Positions 5,314 through 12,526 of a DNA stretch of 12,526 bases are shown here, piece by piece. This DNA comes from Burkholderiales bacterium (GTDB lineage: Bacteria; Pseudomonadota; Gammaproteobacteria; Burkholderiales; Casimicrobiaceae): NCBI GenBank assembly GCA_031283405.1, contig JAITBX010000217.1:1-12526 (forward strand). The letters are read 5' to 3'. Each line of letters begins with the position of its first letter. Position 1 is the stretch's first letter. The notes under the pieces are model-generated. The model worked only from the letters and a program-made list of their open reading frames with translations. It did no database searches and was not told where the DNA came from. Made by a program: the position numbers and the translations under genes.

Positions 5314-5718
5314 ATGCTCTCTGAGTACCGCCGATTGCTGGGGTTGCAAGGCGCGATTGTGGTAGCCGGTGCTATCATTTCTTCTTTCGCGGCTTCGTTT
5401 CCGGCGGCAATGGCGTTTGCTTTCGGCAGTTGCATCGTGCTGGCAAGCTCGGCGTTTTTTGTTTGGCGCTTTCAGCAAGGCGCGCGCCATACGCAAAACG
5501 AAAGCAGCGGACGCGACGCGAACGCGGCGAACGCAGAATGGTATTTGCGGCAAGCGTATAGAACCGCCATCGAACGGTTTATCTGGGTGGCGGGAATGTT
5601 GGTGGTGGGTTTCAAGTTGTTAGAGTTAAAGCCGTTTTGGATGTTGGCCGGCTTTCTGGGTGGGCAGGTGATATGGTTGGTTGCCCCGATCTGGATGAGA
5701 GTTGAGAAAGTGAAATGA
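5314..5718 (+). CDS. atpI: ATP synthase protein I (AtpI), assembly factor
   Basis: AtpI is a small membrane protein encoded first in many atp operons. It assists assembly of the c-ring and may affect Mg2+ supply, but is not part of the finished enzyme. The 134-aa product has four likely membrane segments (about 13-30, 32-51, 88-105 and 107-127). Its RQAYRTAIERFIWVAGMLVVGFKL (80-103) fits the AtpI pattern in which a charged segment leads into the third span. ATG 5314 (MLSEYRRLLG) is chosen because GAAGG lies eight bases upstream. The upstream in-frame extension to 5155 is promoter and repeat sequence. The stop codon overlaps the atpB start as ATGA (4 nt), which indicates coupling. Confidence 0.87.
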   Translation: MLSEYRRLLGLQGAIVVAGAIISSFAASFPAAMAFAFGSCIVLASSAFFVWRFQQGARHTQNESSGRDANAANAEWYLRQAYRTAIERFIWVAGMLVVGFKLLELKPFWMLAGFLGGQVIWLVAPIWMRVEKVK

Positions 5719-6536
5719 CGACGGAAACGTTGACTTCGACAGAGTACATCAAGCATCACTTGCAGAATCTGACCTGCGGATTCGGCGACGGCGGCATTCA
5801 TTGCGCGCACAGCGCGGAAGAAGCGCAAGAGATGGGTTTCTGGGCGCTCAATGTCGATACGATCGGGATGTCGCTGGTGCTTGGCCTCTTGTTTCTTTTC
5901 TTTTTCCGTAGCGTCGCCAAGAAGGCGACGGCGGGCGTTCCGAGCAACGCGCAGAATTTTGTCGAATGGTTCATCGAATTCATTGACGGCAGCGTGCGCG
6001 GCTCTTTCTCCGGTCGCAACCCGCTGATTGCGCCGCTGGCGTTGACGGTTTTCGTCTGGGTTTTCTTGATGAACGCGATGGACTTGATCCCGATCGATTG
6101 GGTTCCAGGTCTGGCAACGGCTTTGGGACTCAGCCACTTCAAAGCGGTGCCGACGACCGATGTGAACGCGCCCATCGGCATGGCGCTCGGCGTTTTCGTT
6201 CTGGTGCTTTTCTACAGTTTCAAGATTAAAGGCTCCGTCGGCTTTGCGAAAGAGTTGTCGTTGCAACCTTTCGGCAAATACGGTTTGCCGGTCAACCTCG
6301 TTCTTGAGCTTATCAATTTGATCGCCAAACCGGTTTCGCTGGCGCTGCGGTTGTTCGGCAACATGTACGCCGGTGAAATGGTTTTCATTTTGATTGCGCT
6401 CTTGCCGTTCTATTTGCAATGGGTGTTGTCCGTGCCGTGGGCGCTTTTCCACATTCTGATTATCACGCTGCAGGCTTTTATCTTCATGACGCTGACCATC
6501 GTCTATCTCGACATGGCGCATCAGGAACATCACTAA
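5715..6536 (+). CDS. atpB: ATP synthase Fo subunit a
   Basis: Subunit a forms the two proton half-channels against the c-ring. At 273 aa it is of normal length. The essential arginine is in LALRLFGNMYAGE (Arg212, matching E. coli Arg210), with Asn216 and Glu221 nearby and Gln253 in LQAFIFMTL, the usual proton-path residues. Hydrophobic segments are visible at about 45-64, 106-125, 155-170, 197-215, 221-240 and 245-266. ATG 5715 overlaps the atpI stop. The N-terminal region carries two cysteines (21 and 30) that I do not regard as conserved. Confidence 0.98.
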   Translation: MTTETLTSTEYIKHHLQNLTCGFGDGGIHCAHSAEEAQEMGFWALNVDTIGMSLVLGLLFLFFFRSVAKKATAGVPSNAQNFVEWFIEFIDGSVRGSFSGRNPLIAPLALTVFVWVFLMNAMDLIPIDWVPGLATALGLSHFKAVPTTDVNAPIGMALGVFVLVLFYSFKIKGSVGFAKELSLQPFGKYGLPVNLVLELINLIAKPVSLALRLFGNMYAGEMVFILIALLPFYLQWVLSVPWALFHILIITLQAFIFMTLTIVYLDMAHQEHH

Positions 6537-6572
6537 CCAACCTTTTTGATTTTTTAACAGGAGACTCGAAAG

Positions 6573-6809
6573 ATGGAACTCGCAACCTCTCTGCTCTACA
6601 TCGCCGCCGCGCTGATGCTTGGCTTCGGCGCTTTGGGCGCTTCCGTGGGCATCGGTATTCTCGGTGGCCGTTTTCTGGAAGGCGCGGCGCGCCAGCCGGA
6701 GTTGATCCCGATGCTGCGCACCCAGTTCTTCATCGTGATGGGCCTAGTGGACGCGGTGCCGATGATCGCCGTTGCCTTCGGCTTGTTCGTCATGTTTGCG
6801 AAGACGTAA
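6573..6809 (+). CDS. atpE: ATP synthase Fo subunit c
   Basis: This 78-aa hairpin protein forms the rotating c-ring. The glycine-rich first helix (GFGALGASVGIGILGG, 17-32), the polar loop ARQPE (39-43) and the second helix FFIVMGLVDAVPMIAVAFGL (52-71) are all standard. The proton-carrying acid is Asp60, as in E. coli Asp61. There is no sodium-type Gln/Glu-Ser signature, so proton coupling is expected. AGGAGA lies about eight bases before ATG 6573. It sits 36 bases after atpB. Confidence 0.98.
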   Translation: MELATSLLYIAAALMLGFGALGASVGIGILGGRFLEGAARQPELIPMLRTQFFIVMGLVDAVPMIAVAFGLFVMFAKT

Positions 6810-6864
6810 AAGCAGAAGCATTGTTGATGCACTGTCGTTTTCAACGAACTGAAAAGGTTTTTGC

Positions 6865-7335
6865 ATGAATATCAATATGACCCTGCTCGGCCAGTTGATC
6901 ATGTTCGTCATCTTCGTCGCGGTTTGCATGAAGTACATCTGGCCGCCGATCGTCGGCGCGCTGGCTGCACGCAAGCAGCAGATTGCCGACGGACTGGCTG
7001 CGGCAGAACGCGGCAAGCATGACCTCGATCTGGCTGCCAAACGCTCCGCCGAATTGTTGCGCGAAGCCAAGGAAAAGGCCGCCGAAATCCTCGCGCAGGG
7101 CGAGCGGCTGAAGATCGAATTGCTCGATCAGGCCAAGGCCAGCGCGCAGGAAGAAGCCGAGCGCATCATGGTTGCGGCGCGCGCCGAAGTCGGACAGGAA
7201 GTGTCGCGGGCGCGCGAAACATTGCGCAATCAAGTGGCGGATTTGGTCGTGGCGGGCGCGTCGAAAATTTTGCAGCGCGAAGTGGACGCGAAAGCGCACG
7301 CCGATTTGTTGTCGGCGCTAAAACAGGAACTGTAA
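6865..7335 (+). CDS. atpF: ATP synthase Fo subunit b
   Basis: Subunit b anchors the peripheral stalk that holds F1 against rotation. The 156-aa product has one N-terminal membrane helix (LLGQLIMFVIFVAVCMKYIW, 7-26), followed by a long charged, Ala-rich helix (about 30-135) that fits the coiled-coil stalk, and a C-terminal segment for contact with subunit delta. Length and layout match the E. coli protein (156 aa). It is preceded by AAAAGG and a 55-base gap after atpE. The atpH start follows only 4 bases later. Confidence 0.97.
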   Translation: MNINMTLLGQLIMFVIFVAVCMKYIWPPIVGALAARKQQIADGLAAAERGKHDLDLAAKRSAELLREAKEKAAEILAQGERLKIELLDQAKASAQEEAERIMVAARAEVGQEVSRARETLRNQVADLVVAGASKILQREVDAKAHADLLSALKQEL

Positions 7336-7339
7336 GGCC

Positions 7340-7876
7340 ATGGCGGAACGATTAACCGTTGCTCGTCCTTACGCTGAAGCGGTGTTTGCGCTGGCGGCCG
7401 AGGAAAAAAAGCTGCCGCAGTGGCAGGCGACGCTGGCGTTGTTGCGGGCGGTGAGCGAAGCGCCGAAAATGCGCGAATGGCTCAGCGATCCGAAGATCGA
7501 AACCGCCGTCAAAGCGAAAACCTTTCAAGATGTGTGCGGCGACGCGCTGGATGTTGAAGGCCGCCGGTTGGTGGAAGTGCTGTTGAAGGCGGGGCGGATC
7601 GGCTTGATGGCGGAAATCGAAACCCTGTTTGTGCAGTTGAAAGATACGGCGGAAAACACCGTCGAAGCCACGATCGAAACCGCGTTGCCGCTTGATGCGG
7701 CGCAGGAAAACGATTTGCGGGCAACGTTGGTCAAGCTCACCGGCAAAAAGGTGGAGGCGCAGATTCGCGTCAACCCGGCACTGATTGGCGGCACGCGGAT
7801 TACGGTGGGCGACAAAGTGATTGATACGTCGGTACAAGGCCGGTTGGCGGCGATGGCGCGCGAGTTGCATGCCTGA
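7340..7876 (+). CDS. atpH: ATP synthase F1 subunit delta
   Basis: Subunit delta joins the top of F1 to the b stalk. At 178 aa it has the usual length. The N-terminal six-helix domain begins with TVARPYAEAVFALA (6-19), and the C-terminal region has LTGKKVEAQIRVNPALIGG and a VQGRLAAMAREL end typical of the family. The ATG follows atpF after 4 bases, so translation is probably coupled. Confidence 0.97.
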   Translation: MAERLTVARPYAEAVFALAAEEKKLPQWQATLALLRAVSEAPKMREWLSDPKIETAVKAKTFQDVCGDALDVEGRRLVEVLLKAGRIGLMAEIETLFVQLKDTAENTVEATIETALPLDAAQENDLRATLVKLTGKKVEAQIRVNPALIGGTRITVGDKVIDTSVQGRLAAMARELHA

Positions 7877-7920
7877 CTTTTTGAATCAAAGCGATGCCCG
7901 CGGGGCATGATGAGGACACC

Positions 7921-9462
7921 ATGCAGTTGAATCCTTCTGAAATCAGCGAACTGATTAAAAACAAAATCCAGAATCTCGACACTCACGCCGAGGTCAAGAC
8001 GCAAGGCACGGTGATTTCCGTGACCGACGGCATCTGCCGCATTCACGGTTTGTCGGACGCCATGCAGGGCGAAATGCTGGAATTTCCCGGCAACGCTTTC
8101 GGCTTGGCGTTGAACCTTGAGCGCGATTCGGTCGGCTCGGTGGTGCTCGGCGAATACGAGCACATCTCCGAAGGCGACACTGTCAAATGCACAGGCCGCA
8201 TTCTGGAAGTGCCGGTGGGGCCGGAGCTGATCGGTCGCGTCGTTGACTCGCTGGGAGCGCCGATCGACGGCAAAGGCCCGATCAACGCCAAGATGACCGA
8301 CGTGATCGAAAAAGTTGCGCCCGGCGTGATCGCGCGGCAATCGGTGTCGCAGCCGGTGCAGACCGGATTGAAATCCATCGACTCAATGGTGCCGATCGGT
8401 CGCGGTCAGCGCGAACTGATTATCGGCGACCGCCAGACCGGCAAGACGGCGGTGGCTATCGACACGATCATCAATCAAAAAGGCAAAAACCTGATTTGTA
8501 TCTACGTCGCCATCGGTCAGAAGGCGTCGTCGATCAAGAGCGTGATTCGCAAGCTCGAAGAGCACGGCGCGATGGAGTACACCATCGTCGTCGCTGCTTC
8601 GGCGTCCGACTCGGCGGCGATGCAATATATCGCGCCTTACTCGGGCTGCACGATGGGCGAATACTTCCGCGATCGCGGTCAGGACGCTCTGATTATTTAC
8701 GACGATCTGACCAAGCAGGCGTGGGCGTATCGGCAAGTGTCGCTGTTGTTGCGGCGGCCGCCGGGACGCGAAGCGTATCCGGGCGACGTGTTTTATTTGC
8801 ACTCGCGTTTGCTGGAGCGCGCCGCGCGCGTCAACCCCGATTATGTTGAAAAATTTACCAAAGGGGAAGTCAAGGGCAAGACCGGCTCGCTGACGGCGCT
8901 GCCGATCATCGAAACGCAAGCCGGCGACGTAACCGCGTTCGTGCCGACCAACGTGATTTCAATCACCGACGGTCAAATCTTTTTGGAAACCGATCTCTTC
9001 AACGCCGGTATTCGCCCCGCCATCAACGCCGGTATTTCGGTGTCGCGGGTCGGCGGCGCGGCGCAAACCAAAGTCGTCAAGAAACTCGGCGGCGGCGTGC
9101 GCCTGGCGCTGGCGCAGTACCGCGAGTTGGCGGCGTTCGCGCAGTTCGCTTCCGATCTCGACGAAGCCACCCGCAAACAGTTGGATCGCGGTCGCATGGT
9201 GACGGAGCTGATGAAGCAGCCGCAGTATGAGCCGTTGCAGGTTTTTGAAATGGCGCTGACACTGTTTGCCGTTGAAAAAGGATACTTCGACGATGTGCCG
9301 GTCGAAAAAGCGCTGCTCTTTGAAGCCGCGATGCGCCAGTTCATGAAGAGCAAGTACGGCGAATTGATGAACCGCATCGAAGACAAAAAAGAGTTGTCCG
9401 GCGACGATGAAAAAGCGTTGGCGGCGGCGATGGAAGATTTCAAGAAAACCGGCACATACTAA
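7921..9462 (+). CDS. atpA: ATP synthase F1 subunit alpha
   Basis: Alpha makes the non-catalytic nucleotide sites of the alpha3beta3 head and supplies the arginine finger to beta. The frame is open from an ATG at 7894, but ATG 7921 (MQLNPSEISELIK) is the conserved start: it has GAGGA at 7912-7916 and gives 513 aa, the same length as the E. coli protein. The Walker A loop is GDRQTGKT (169-176), DALIIYDDLTKQA (255-267) is the Walker B region, and Arg376 in ISVSRVGG is the arginine finger. No truncation or missing residue is seen. It lies 44 bases after atpH. Confidence 0.98.
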   Translation: MQLNPSEISELIKNKIQNLDTHAEVKTQGTVISVTDGICRIHGLSDAMQGEMLEFPGNAFGLALNLERDSVGSVVLGEYEHISEGDTVKCTGRILEVPVGPELIGRVVDSLGAPIDGKGPINAKMTDVIEKVAPGVIARQSVSQPVQTGLKSIDSMVPIGRGQRELIIGDRQTGKTAVAIDTIINQKGKNLICIYVAIGQKASSIKSVIRKLEEHGAMEYTIVVAASASDSAAMQYIAPYSGCTMGEYFRDRGQDALIIYDDLTKQAWAYRQVSLLLRRPPGREAYPGDVFYLHSRLLERAARVNPDYVEKFTKGEVKGKTGSLTALPIIETQAGDVTAFVPTNVISITDGQIFLETDLFNAGIRPAINAGISVSRVGGAAQTKVVKKLGGGVRLALAQYRELAAFAQFASDLDEATRKQLDRGRMVTELMKQPQYEPLQVFEMALTLFAVEKGYFDDVPVEKALLFEAAMRQFMKSKYGELMNRIEDKKELSGDDEKALAAAMEDFKKTGTY

Positions 9463-9475
9463 GACGGATTAAGAC

Positions 9476-10366
9476 ATGGCAGGTTCGAAAGAGATTCGCA
9501 CCAAGATCAAGAGCGTGCAAAACACGCGCAAGATCACCAAGGCGATGGAAATGGTGGCGGCGTCGAAAATGCGCAAGGCGCAGGATCGCATGCGCGCAAC
9601 GAGGCCGTATCTTGAACGGATGGTTTACATCGCCGCGCACATTGCCAAAGCCAGCACCGAATACCGCCACCCGTTTCTGGTGAAGCGGGAAACCGTCAAG
9701 CGCGTCGGCGCGGTGGTGATCTCCACCGACAAAGGACTGTGCGGCGGTTTGAACACCAATCTCTTTCGGATGGTGTTGCAGCAACACAAAGCGTGGAAAG
9801 AGCGCGGGTTGGAAGTTGATTACGTCGCGATCGGCAACAAAGGGCTGGGCTTTTTGTCGCGATTGGGTGCGAATGTCGTCTCCAGCGTTGTGCAGCTCGG
9901 CGACGTGCCGCACATCGAGCGGCTGGTCGGGCCGTTGAAGCCGTTGTTCGATGCGTACATCGACGGCAAGATCGACGAGATTCATGTTTTCTCGACCGGC
10001 TTCGTCAACACGATGAAACAACTGGCGCGCAACGATTTGTTGTTGCCGATCCCGCCGGAGTTTCGCGCGCCGACCGGCGAAGTTCGCTCGACCGAAGCGC
10101 AGCACGGTTTGTGGGACTACATTTACGAGCCGGACGCCAAGATGCTGCTGGACGGCGTGATGCGCCGCTATACCGAAGCGGTGATTTATCAGGTGTTGGC
10201 GGAGAACATGGCGTCGGAACAATCGGCGCGGATGGTGGCGATGAAAGCGGCGTCCGACAACGCCAACAAGATCATCAACGAATTGCAATTGGTTTACAAC
10301 AAGTCGCGGCAGGCGGCGATTACACAAGAGCTGACGGAAATCGTCGGCGGCGCCGCAGCGGTTTAA
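9476..10366 (+). CDS. atpG: ATP synthase F1 subunit gamma (rotor shaft)
   Basis: Gamma is the central shaft that turns inside the alpha3beta3 head. The two conserved ends that form its coiled coil are clear: SVQNTRKITKAMEMVAASKM (13-32) and, near the C-terminus, SEQSARMVAMKAASDNANKI (about 243-262). The middle domain has STDKGLCGGLNTNL. The 296-aa length is slightly above the E. coli 287 and normal for beta-group bacteria. It starts 13 bases after atpA with only a weak ribosome site, so coupling to atpA translation is likely. Confidence 0.97.
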   Translation: MAGSKEIRTKIKSVQNTRKITKAMEMVAASKMRKAQDRMRATRPYLERMVYIAAHIAKASTEYRHPFLVKRETVKRVGAVVISTDKGLCGGLNTNLFRMVLQQHKAWKERGLEVDYVAIGNKGLGFLSRLGANVVSSVVQLGDVPHIERLVGPLKPLFDAYIDGKIDEIHVFSTGFVNTMKQLARNDLLLPIPPEFRAPTGEVRSTEAQHGLWDYIYEPDAKMLLDGVMRRYTEAVIYQVLAENMASEQSARMVAMKAASDNANKIINELQLVYNKSRQAAITQELTEIVGGAAAV

Positions 10367-10404
10367 CGGATTACATTGAGAAATAGCGAGCAGGAGTCAG
10401 AAGA

Positions 10405-11802
10405 ATGAGCCAAGGAACCATAGTTCAGTGCATCGGTGCCGTGGTGGACGTGGAGTTTTCACGCCAGACCATGCCCAAAGTGTACGACGCGCTTAAAATG
10501 GATGAAATCGGATTGACGCTGGAAGTTCAGCAACAACTCGGTGACGGCATCGTGCGCACCATCGCGTTGGGAAGCTCGGACGGTTTGCGCCGCGGCATGA
10601 AAGTGGTGAATACCGGCGCGCCGATTTCGGTGCCGGTTGGCGTCAAATGTTTGGGACGCATCATGGACGTGCTGGGGCGCCCGATCGACGAAGCCGGTTC
10701 CATCGGCGCCGAAAAAACATTGTCGATCCATCGCGCTGCGCCGACCTTTGAAGAGTTGTCGCCGTCAACGGAACTGCTCGAAACCGGCATCAAGGTGATC
10801 GACCTCGTTTGCCCGTTCGCCAAGGGCGGCAAGATCGGTTTGTTCGGCGGCGCGGGCGTGGGCAAGACGGTCAACATGATGGAGCTCATCAACAACATCG
10901 CCAAAGCGCACAGCGGTTTGTCGGTGTTCGCCGGCGTCGGCGAGCGCACCCGCGAGGGCAACGACTTCTATCACGAAATGAAAGACTCGAACGTGCTCGA
11001 CAAAGTGGCGATGGTCTATGGCCGGATGAGCGAGCCGCCGGGCAACCGTTTGCGCGTGGCGCTGACCGGCTTGACGATGGCCGAATATTTCCGCGATGAA
11101 AAAGATTCCTCCGGCAAAGGCCGCGACGTGCTTCTCTTCATCGACAACATTTACCGCTTCACGTTGGCCGGCACCGAAGTGTCGGCGTTGCTCGGACGGA
11201 TGCCGTCGGCGGTGGGTTATCAACCGACGCTCGCCGAAGAAATGGGCAAACTGCAAGAGCGGATCACCTCGACCAAGACCGGCTCGATCACCTCGATTCA
11301 AGCCGTGTACGTTCCGGCGGACGACTTGACCGATCCGTCGCCGGCCACCACCTTCGGCCACCTCGACGCCACCGTCGTGTTGTCGCGCGACATCGCCTCG
11401 CTGGGGATTTATCCGGCGGTGGATCCGCTCGATTCAACGTCGCGGCAAGTTGATCCGCACATCATCGGCGAAGAACATTACTCGACCACGCGCGCGGTTC
11501 AGCAAATGTTGCAGCGCTACAAAGAACTGCGCGACATCATCGCCATTCTGGGCATGGACGAACTGTCGCCGGAAGACAAGCTGGTCGTGGCGCGCGCGCG
11601 GAAGATTCAACGCTTCCTGTCGCAGCCGTTCCATGTGGCCGAAGTGTTCACCGGCTCGCCGGGCAAATACGTGTCGCTGAAAGAAACCATCCGCGGCTTC
11701 AACATGATCGTCAACGGCGAGTGTGACGAGTTGCCGGAACAAGCGTTCTATATGGTCGGCGGCATCGACGAAGCCTTCGAAAAAGCCAAGACCCTGCAAT
11801 AA
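10405..11802 (+). CDS. atpD: ATP synthase F1 subunit beta (catalytic)
   Basis: Beta carries the catalytic sites for ATP formation and hydrolysis. The 465-aa product has GGAGVGKT (148-155, Walker A, Lys154), the catalytic glutamate in GVGERTREGND (Glu180), LLFIDNIYRF (Walker B) and the DELSPEDKL sequence (DELSEED-type, catch loop region). A run KDSSGK at residues 233-238 has no counterpart in the E. coli protein, which reads FRDEGRDVLLF at this point. The insert precedes the Walker B strand and probably enlarges a surface turn. AGGAG at 10392-10396 precedes ATG 10405. The sequence as a whole reads like a betaproteobacterial AtpD. Confidence 0.98.
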   Translation: MSQGTIVQCIGAVVDVEFSRQTMPKVYDALKMDEIGLTLEVQQQLGDGIVRTIALGSSDGLRRGMKVVNTGAPISVPVGVKCLGRIMDVLGRPIDEAGSIGAEKTLSIHRAAPTFEELSPSTELLETGIKVIDLVCPFAKGGKIGLFGGAGVGKTVNMMELINNIAKAHSGLSVFAGVGERTREGNDFYHEMKDSNVLDKVAMVYGRMSEPPGNRLRVALTGLTMAEYFRDEKDSSGKGRDVLLFIDNIYRFTLAGTEVSALLGRMPSAVGYQPTLAEEMGKLQERITSTKTGSITSIQAVYVPADDLTDPSPATTFGHLDATVVLSRDIASLGIYPAVDPLDSTSRQVDPHIIGEEHYSTTRAVQQMLQRYKELRDIIAILGMDELSPEDKLVVARARKIQRFLSQPFHVAEVFTGSPGKYVSLKETIRGFNMIVNGECDELPEQAFYMVGGIDEAFEKAKTLQ

Positions 11803-11827
11803 GCGCCAGACGCACAAGGAAACAGCC

Positions 11828-12259
11828 ATGAGCATGACAGTACGAGTCGATGTCGTCAGCGCCGAAGAACTGATCTTCACCGGCGCTGCCGAATTCGTGG
11901 CGTTGCCGGGAGTTGCCGGCGAGCTGGGCATTTATCCGCGCCACACCCCGCTCTTAACACAAATCAAACCCGGCGCTGTGCGGCTCAAGCTTCCCGGACA
12001 GGAGCAAGAAGAAGTGATCTTCGTGCAAGGCGGCTTTCTGGAAGTGCAGCCGAATCAAGTGACCGTGCTCGCCGACACCGCCATCCGCGCCAAAGACCTC
12101 GACGAAAAAGCGGCGATGGAAGCGAAACAAAAAGCCGAAGAAGCGCTTGCCAACCGCTCATCGCATGAAGACATCGCCCGCGCCGAAGCCGAACTGGCCG
12201 CCGTTGCCGCGCAGATGAACATCCTGCAAAAATACAAAAACCGTGCGACGGCACGGTAA
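11828..12259 (+). CDS. atpC: ATP synthase F1 subunit epsilon
   Basis: Epsilon sits at the foot of the rotor and restrains ATP hydrolysis through its C-terminal helices. ATG 11828 is chosen over the longer open frame because AAGGAAA lies just upstream and the protein then begins MSMTVRVDVVSAEELIF, the normal family start. ATG 11834, two codons on, is a possible alternative. The 143 residues are close to the usual 139-142. The N-terminal beta domain includes VALPGVAGELGIYPRHTPLLT, and the C-terminal part (about 90-140) is helical and rich in Ala, Glu and Lys. It is the last gene of the operon, 25 bases after atpD. Confidence 0.97.
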   Translation: MSMTVRVDVVSAEELIFTGAAEFVALPGVAGELGIYPRHTPLLTQIKPGAVRLKLPGQEQEEVIFVQGGFLEVQPNQVTVLADTAIRAKDLDEKAAMEAKQKAEEALANRSSHEDIARAEAELAAVAAQMNILQKYKNRATAR

Positions 12260-12292
12260 ACGCATTCCCAAGAAGGCGCGCCACACGATTAG

Positions 12293-12330
12293 CCCATCAG
12301 ACCAACGATTTGTTTACGGAGACTGATGGG
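12293..12330 (+). terminator. Candidate terminator hairpin after atpC
   Basis: CCCATCAG (12293-12300) and CTGATGGG (12323-12330) form a perfect 8-bp stem with a 22-base loop, followed at once by TTTAACTTGT. The long loop and short T run make it a modest terminator. It lies 33 bases after the atpC stop and just before the IS200-like element, so it is the natural end of the atp transcript. It could instead belong to the IS boundary. Confidence 0.4.
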
Positions 12331-12344
12331 TTTAACTTGTAATT

Positions 12345-12526
12345 CCCCGCGCTCTTGGCGCGGGGACTAAAATGCCAGGATGAGCCAAAATGCCAATGGA
12401 GAAATTCACAAAGCAAGCCATTGCGCGTGGCAAATTCACTACCATGTAGTATTTCCGGTGAAGTACCGGAAAGCCTTGCTTGATAAAGAGGTTGAGCAGA
12501 TCATTGCAGAGACGGTCACTGAGATT
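12345..12526 (+). mobile_element. Left end of an IS200/IS605-type insertion sequence (partial)
   Basis: A perfect 8-bp hairpin, CCCCGCGC (12345-12352), TCTTG, GCGCGGGG (12358-12365), lies 14 bases before the tnpA start. IS200/IS605 elements have no terminal inverted repeats, but they carry subterminal hairpins that TnpA recognises as single-stranded DNA. This hairpin fits that role. The exact left tip (probably some bases upstream, within about 12331-12344) cannot be fixed without the other copies, and the right end lies outside the window. Confidence 0.6.
12380..12526 (+). CDS. tnpA: IS200/IS605 family transposase TnpA (Y1 HUH type), N-terminal part
   Basis: The ATG at 12380 opens 49 codons to the window edge (MSQNANGEIHKASHCAWQIH...). 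The stretch CAWQIHYHVVFPVKYRKALL is the typical first strand and helix of the small Y1 transposase fold (compare 'hyHlVfvtKYRrkvL'). The HUH metal motif and catalytic tyrosine would lie beyond the window and cannot be checked. TnpA of this group moves single-stranded copies, often linked to replication forks, without target duplication. An overlapping ATG at 12372 stops after three codons and is not used. Whether the copy is intact is unknown. Confidence 0.8.
   Translation, partial: MSQNANGEIHKASHCAWQIHYHVVFPVKYRKALLDKEVEQIIAETVTEI

Noticed and set aside
4489..5553. Long antisense open frame across the polyferredoxin end, the repeat gap and atpI
   Set aside because: It is antisense to two well-supported genes and passes through palindromic repeats. 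The translation has no recognisable domain.
7894..7920. Nine-codon extension of atpA from ATG 7894
   Set aside because: ATG 7921 has GAGGA in front and begins with the conserved MQLN start, giving the standard 513 residues.
11723..11827. Longer atpC frame starting inside atpD
   Set aside because: It would overlap the end of atpD by 80 bases with no family similarity. ATG 11828 has a good ribosome site and a typical epsilon start.
1..12526. parS sites for ParB
   Set aside because: I looked for TGTTTCACGTGAAACA-like palindromes near parAB and across the window and found none convincing.
1..12526. CRISPR arrays, tRNA or rRNA genes
   Set aside because: No regularly spaced direct repeats and no cloverleaf or rRNA-like stretches were seen in the gene-free gaps.

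Overview
The window looks like a chromosomal segment of a GC-rich proteobacterium, most likely a betaproteobacterium. The gene order rsmG-parA-parB-(insert)-atpI-atpB-E-F-H-A-G-D-C is the classic 'gid-par-atp' arrangement near the chromosome origin in beta- and gammaproteobacteria. The wording of the AtpD, AtpA and AtpI proteins fits the beta group best. That placement comes from remembered family sequences, not a database search. All confident genes lie on the + strand.

Region 1 (1-621) is visibly AT-rich and unlike the rest. It holds the last codons of an unidentified gene and a GIY-YIG nuclease-domain gene whose 5' part seems to be in another frame (probable one-base frameshift in a T run). 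It sits where mnmG (gidA) is normally found, so it marks an accessory insertion or rearrangement boundary.

Region 2 (about 640-3167) has an extended -10 promoter candidate, then rsmG (16S rRNA m7G methyltransferase), parA and parB (chromosome partition), tightly packed. RsmG carries about 40 extra residues just before its SAM-binding motif, and most of them are encoded by dispersed-repeat modules inserted in frame.

Region 3 (3168-5313) separates parB from atpI. It encodes a YecH/DUF2492-type small putative metal-binding protein and a membrane polyferredoxin of the NapH/NosR/CcoG type. The two intergenic stretches hold several palindromic dispersed repeats. The second one (4931-5313) is a mosaic of repeats plus a good atp-operon promoter.

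Region 4 (5314-12259) is a complete nine-gene F1Fo ATP synthase operon, atpIBEFHAGDC. All key catalytic and proton-path residues are present, and the c-subunit is of the proton type. AtpD has an unusual six-residue insertion.

Region 5 (12260-12526) has a terminator-like hairpin after atpC, then a strong 8-bp hairpin and the first 49 codons of an IS200/IS605-family TnpA transposase that runs off the window.

No clearly new multi-gene system is visible. The most notable signals are the repeat-derived insertion inside rsmG, the broken AT-rich GIY-YIG gene in the mnmG slot, the repeat mosaic in the atp leader, and the YecH-polyferredoxin pair inside the par-atp interval.
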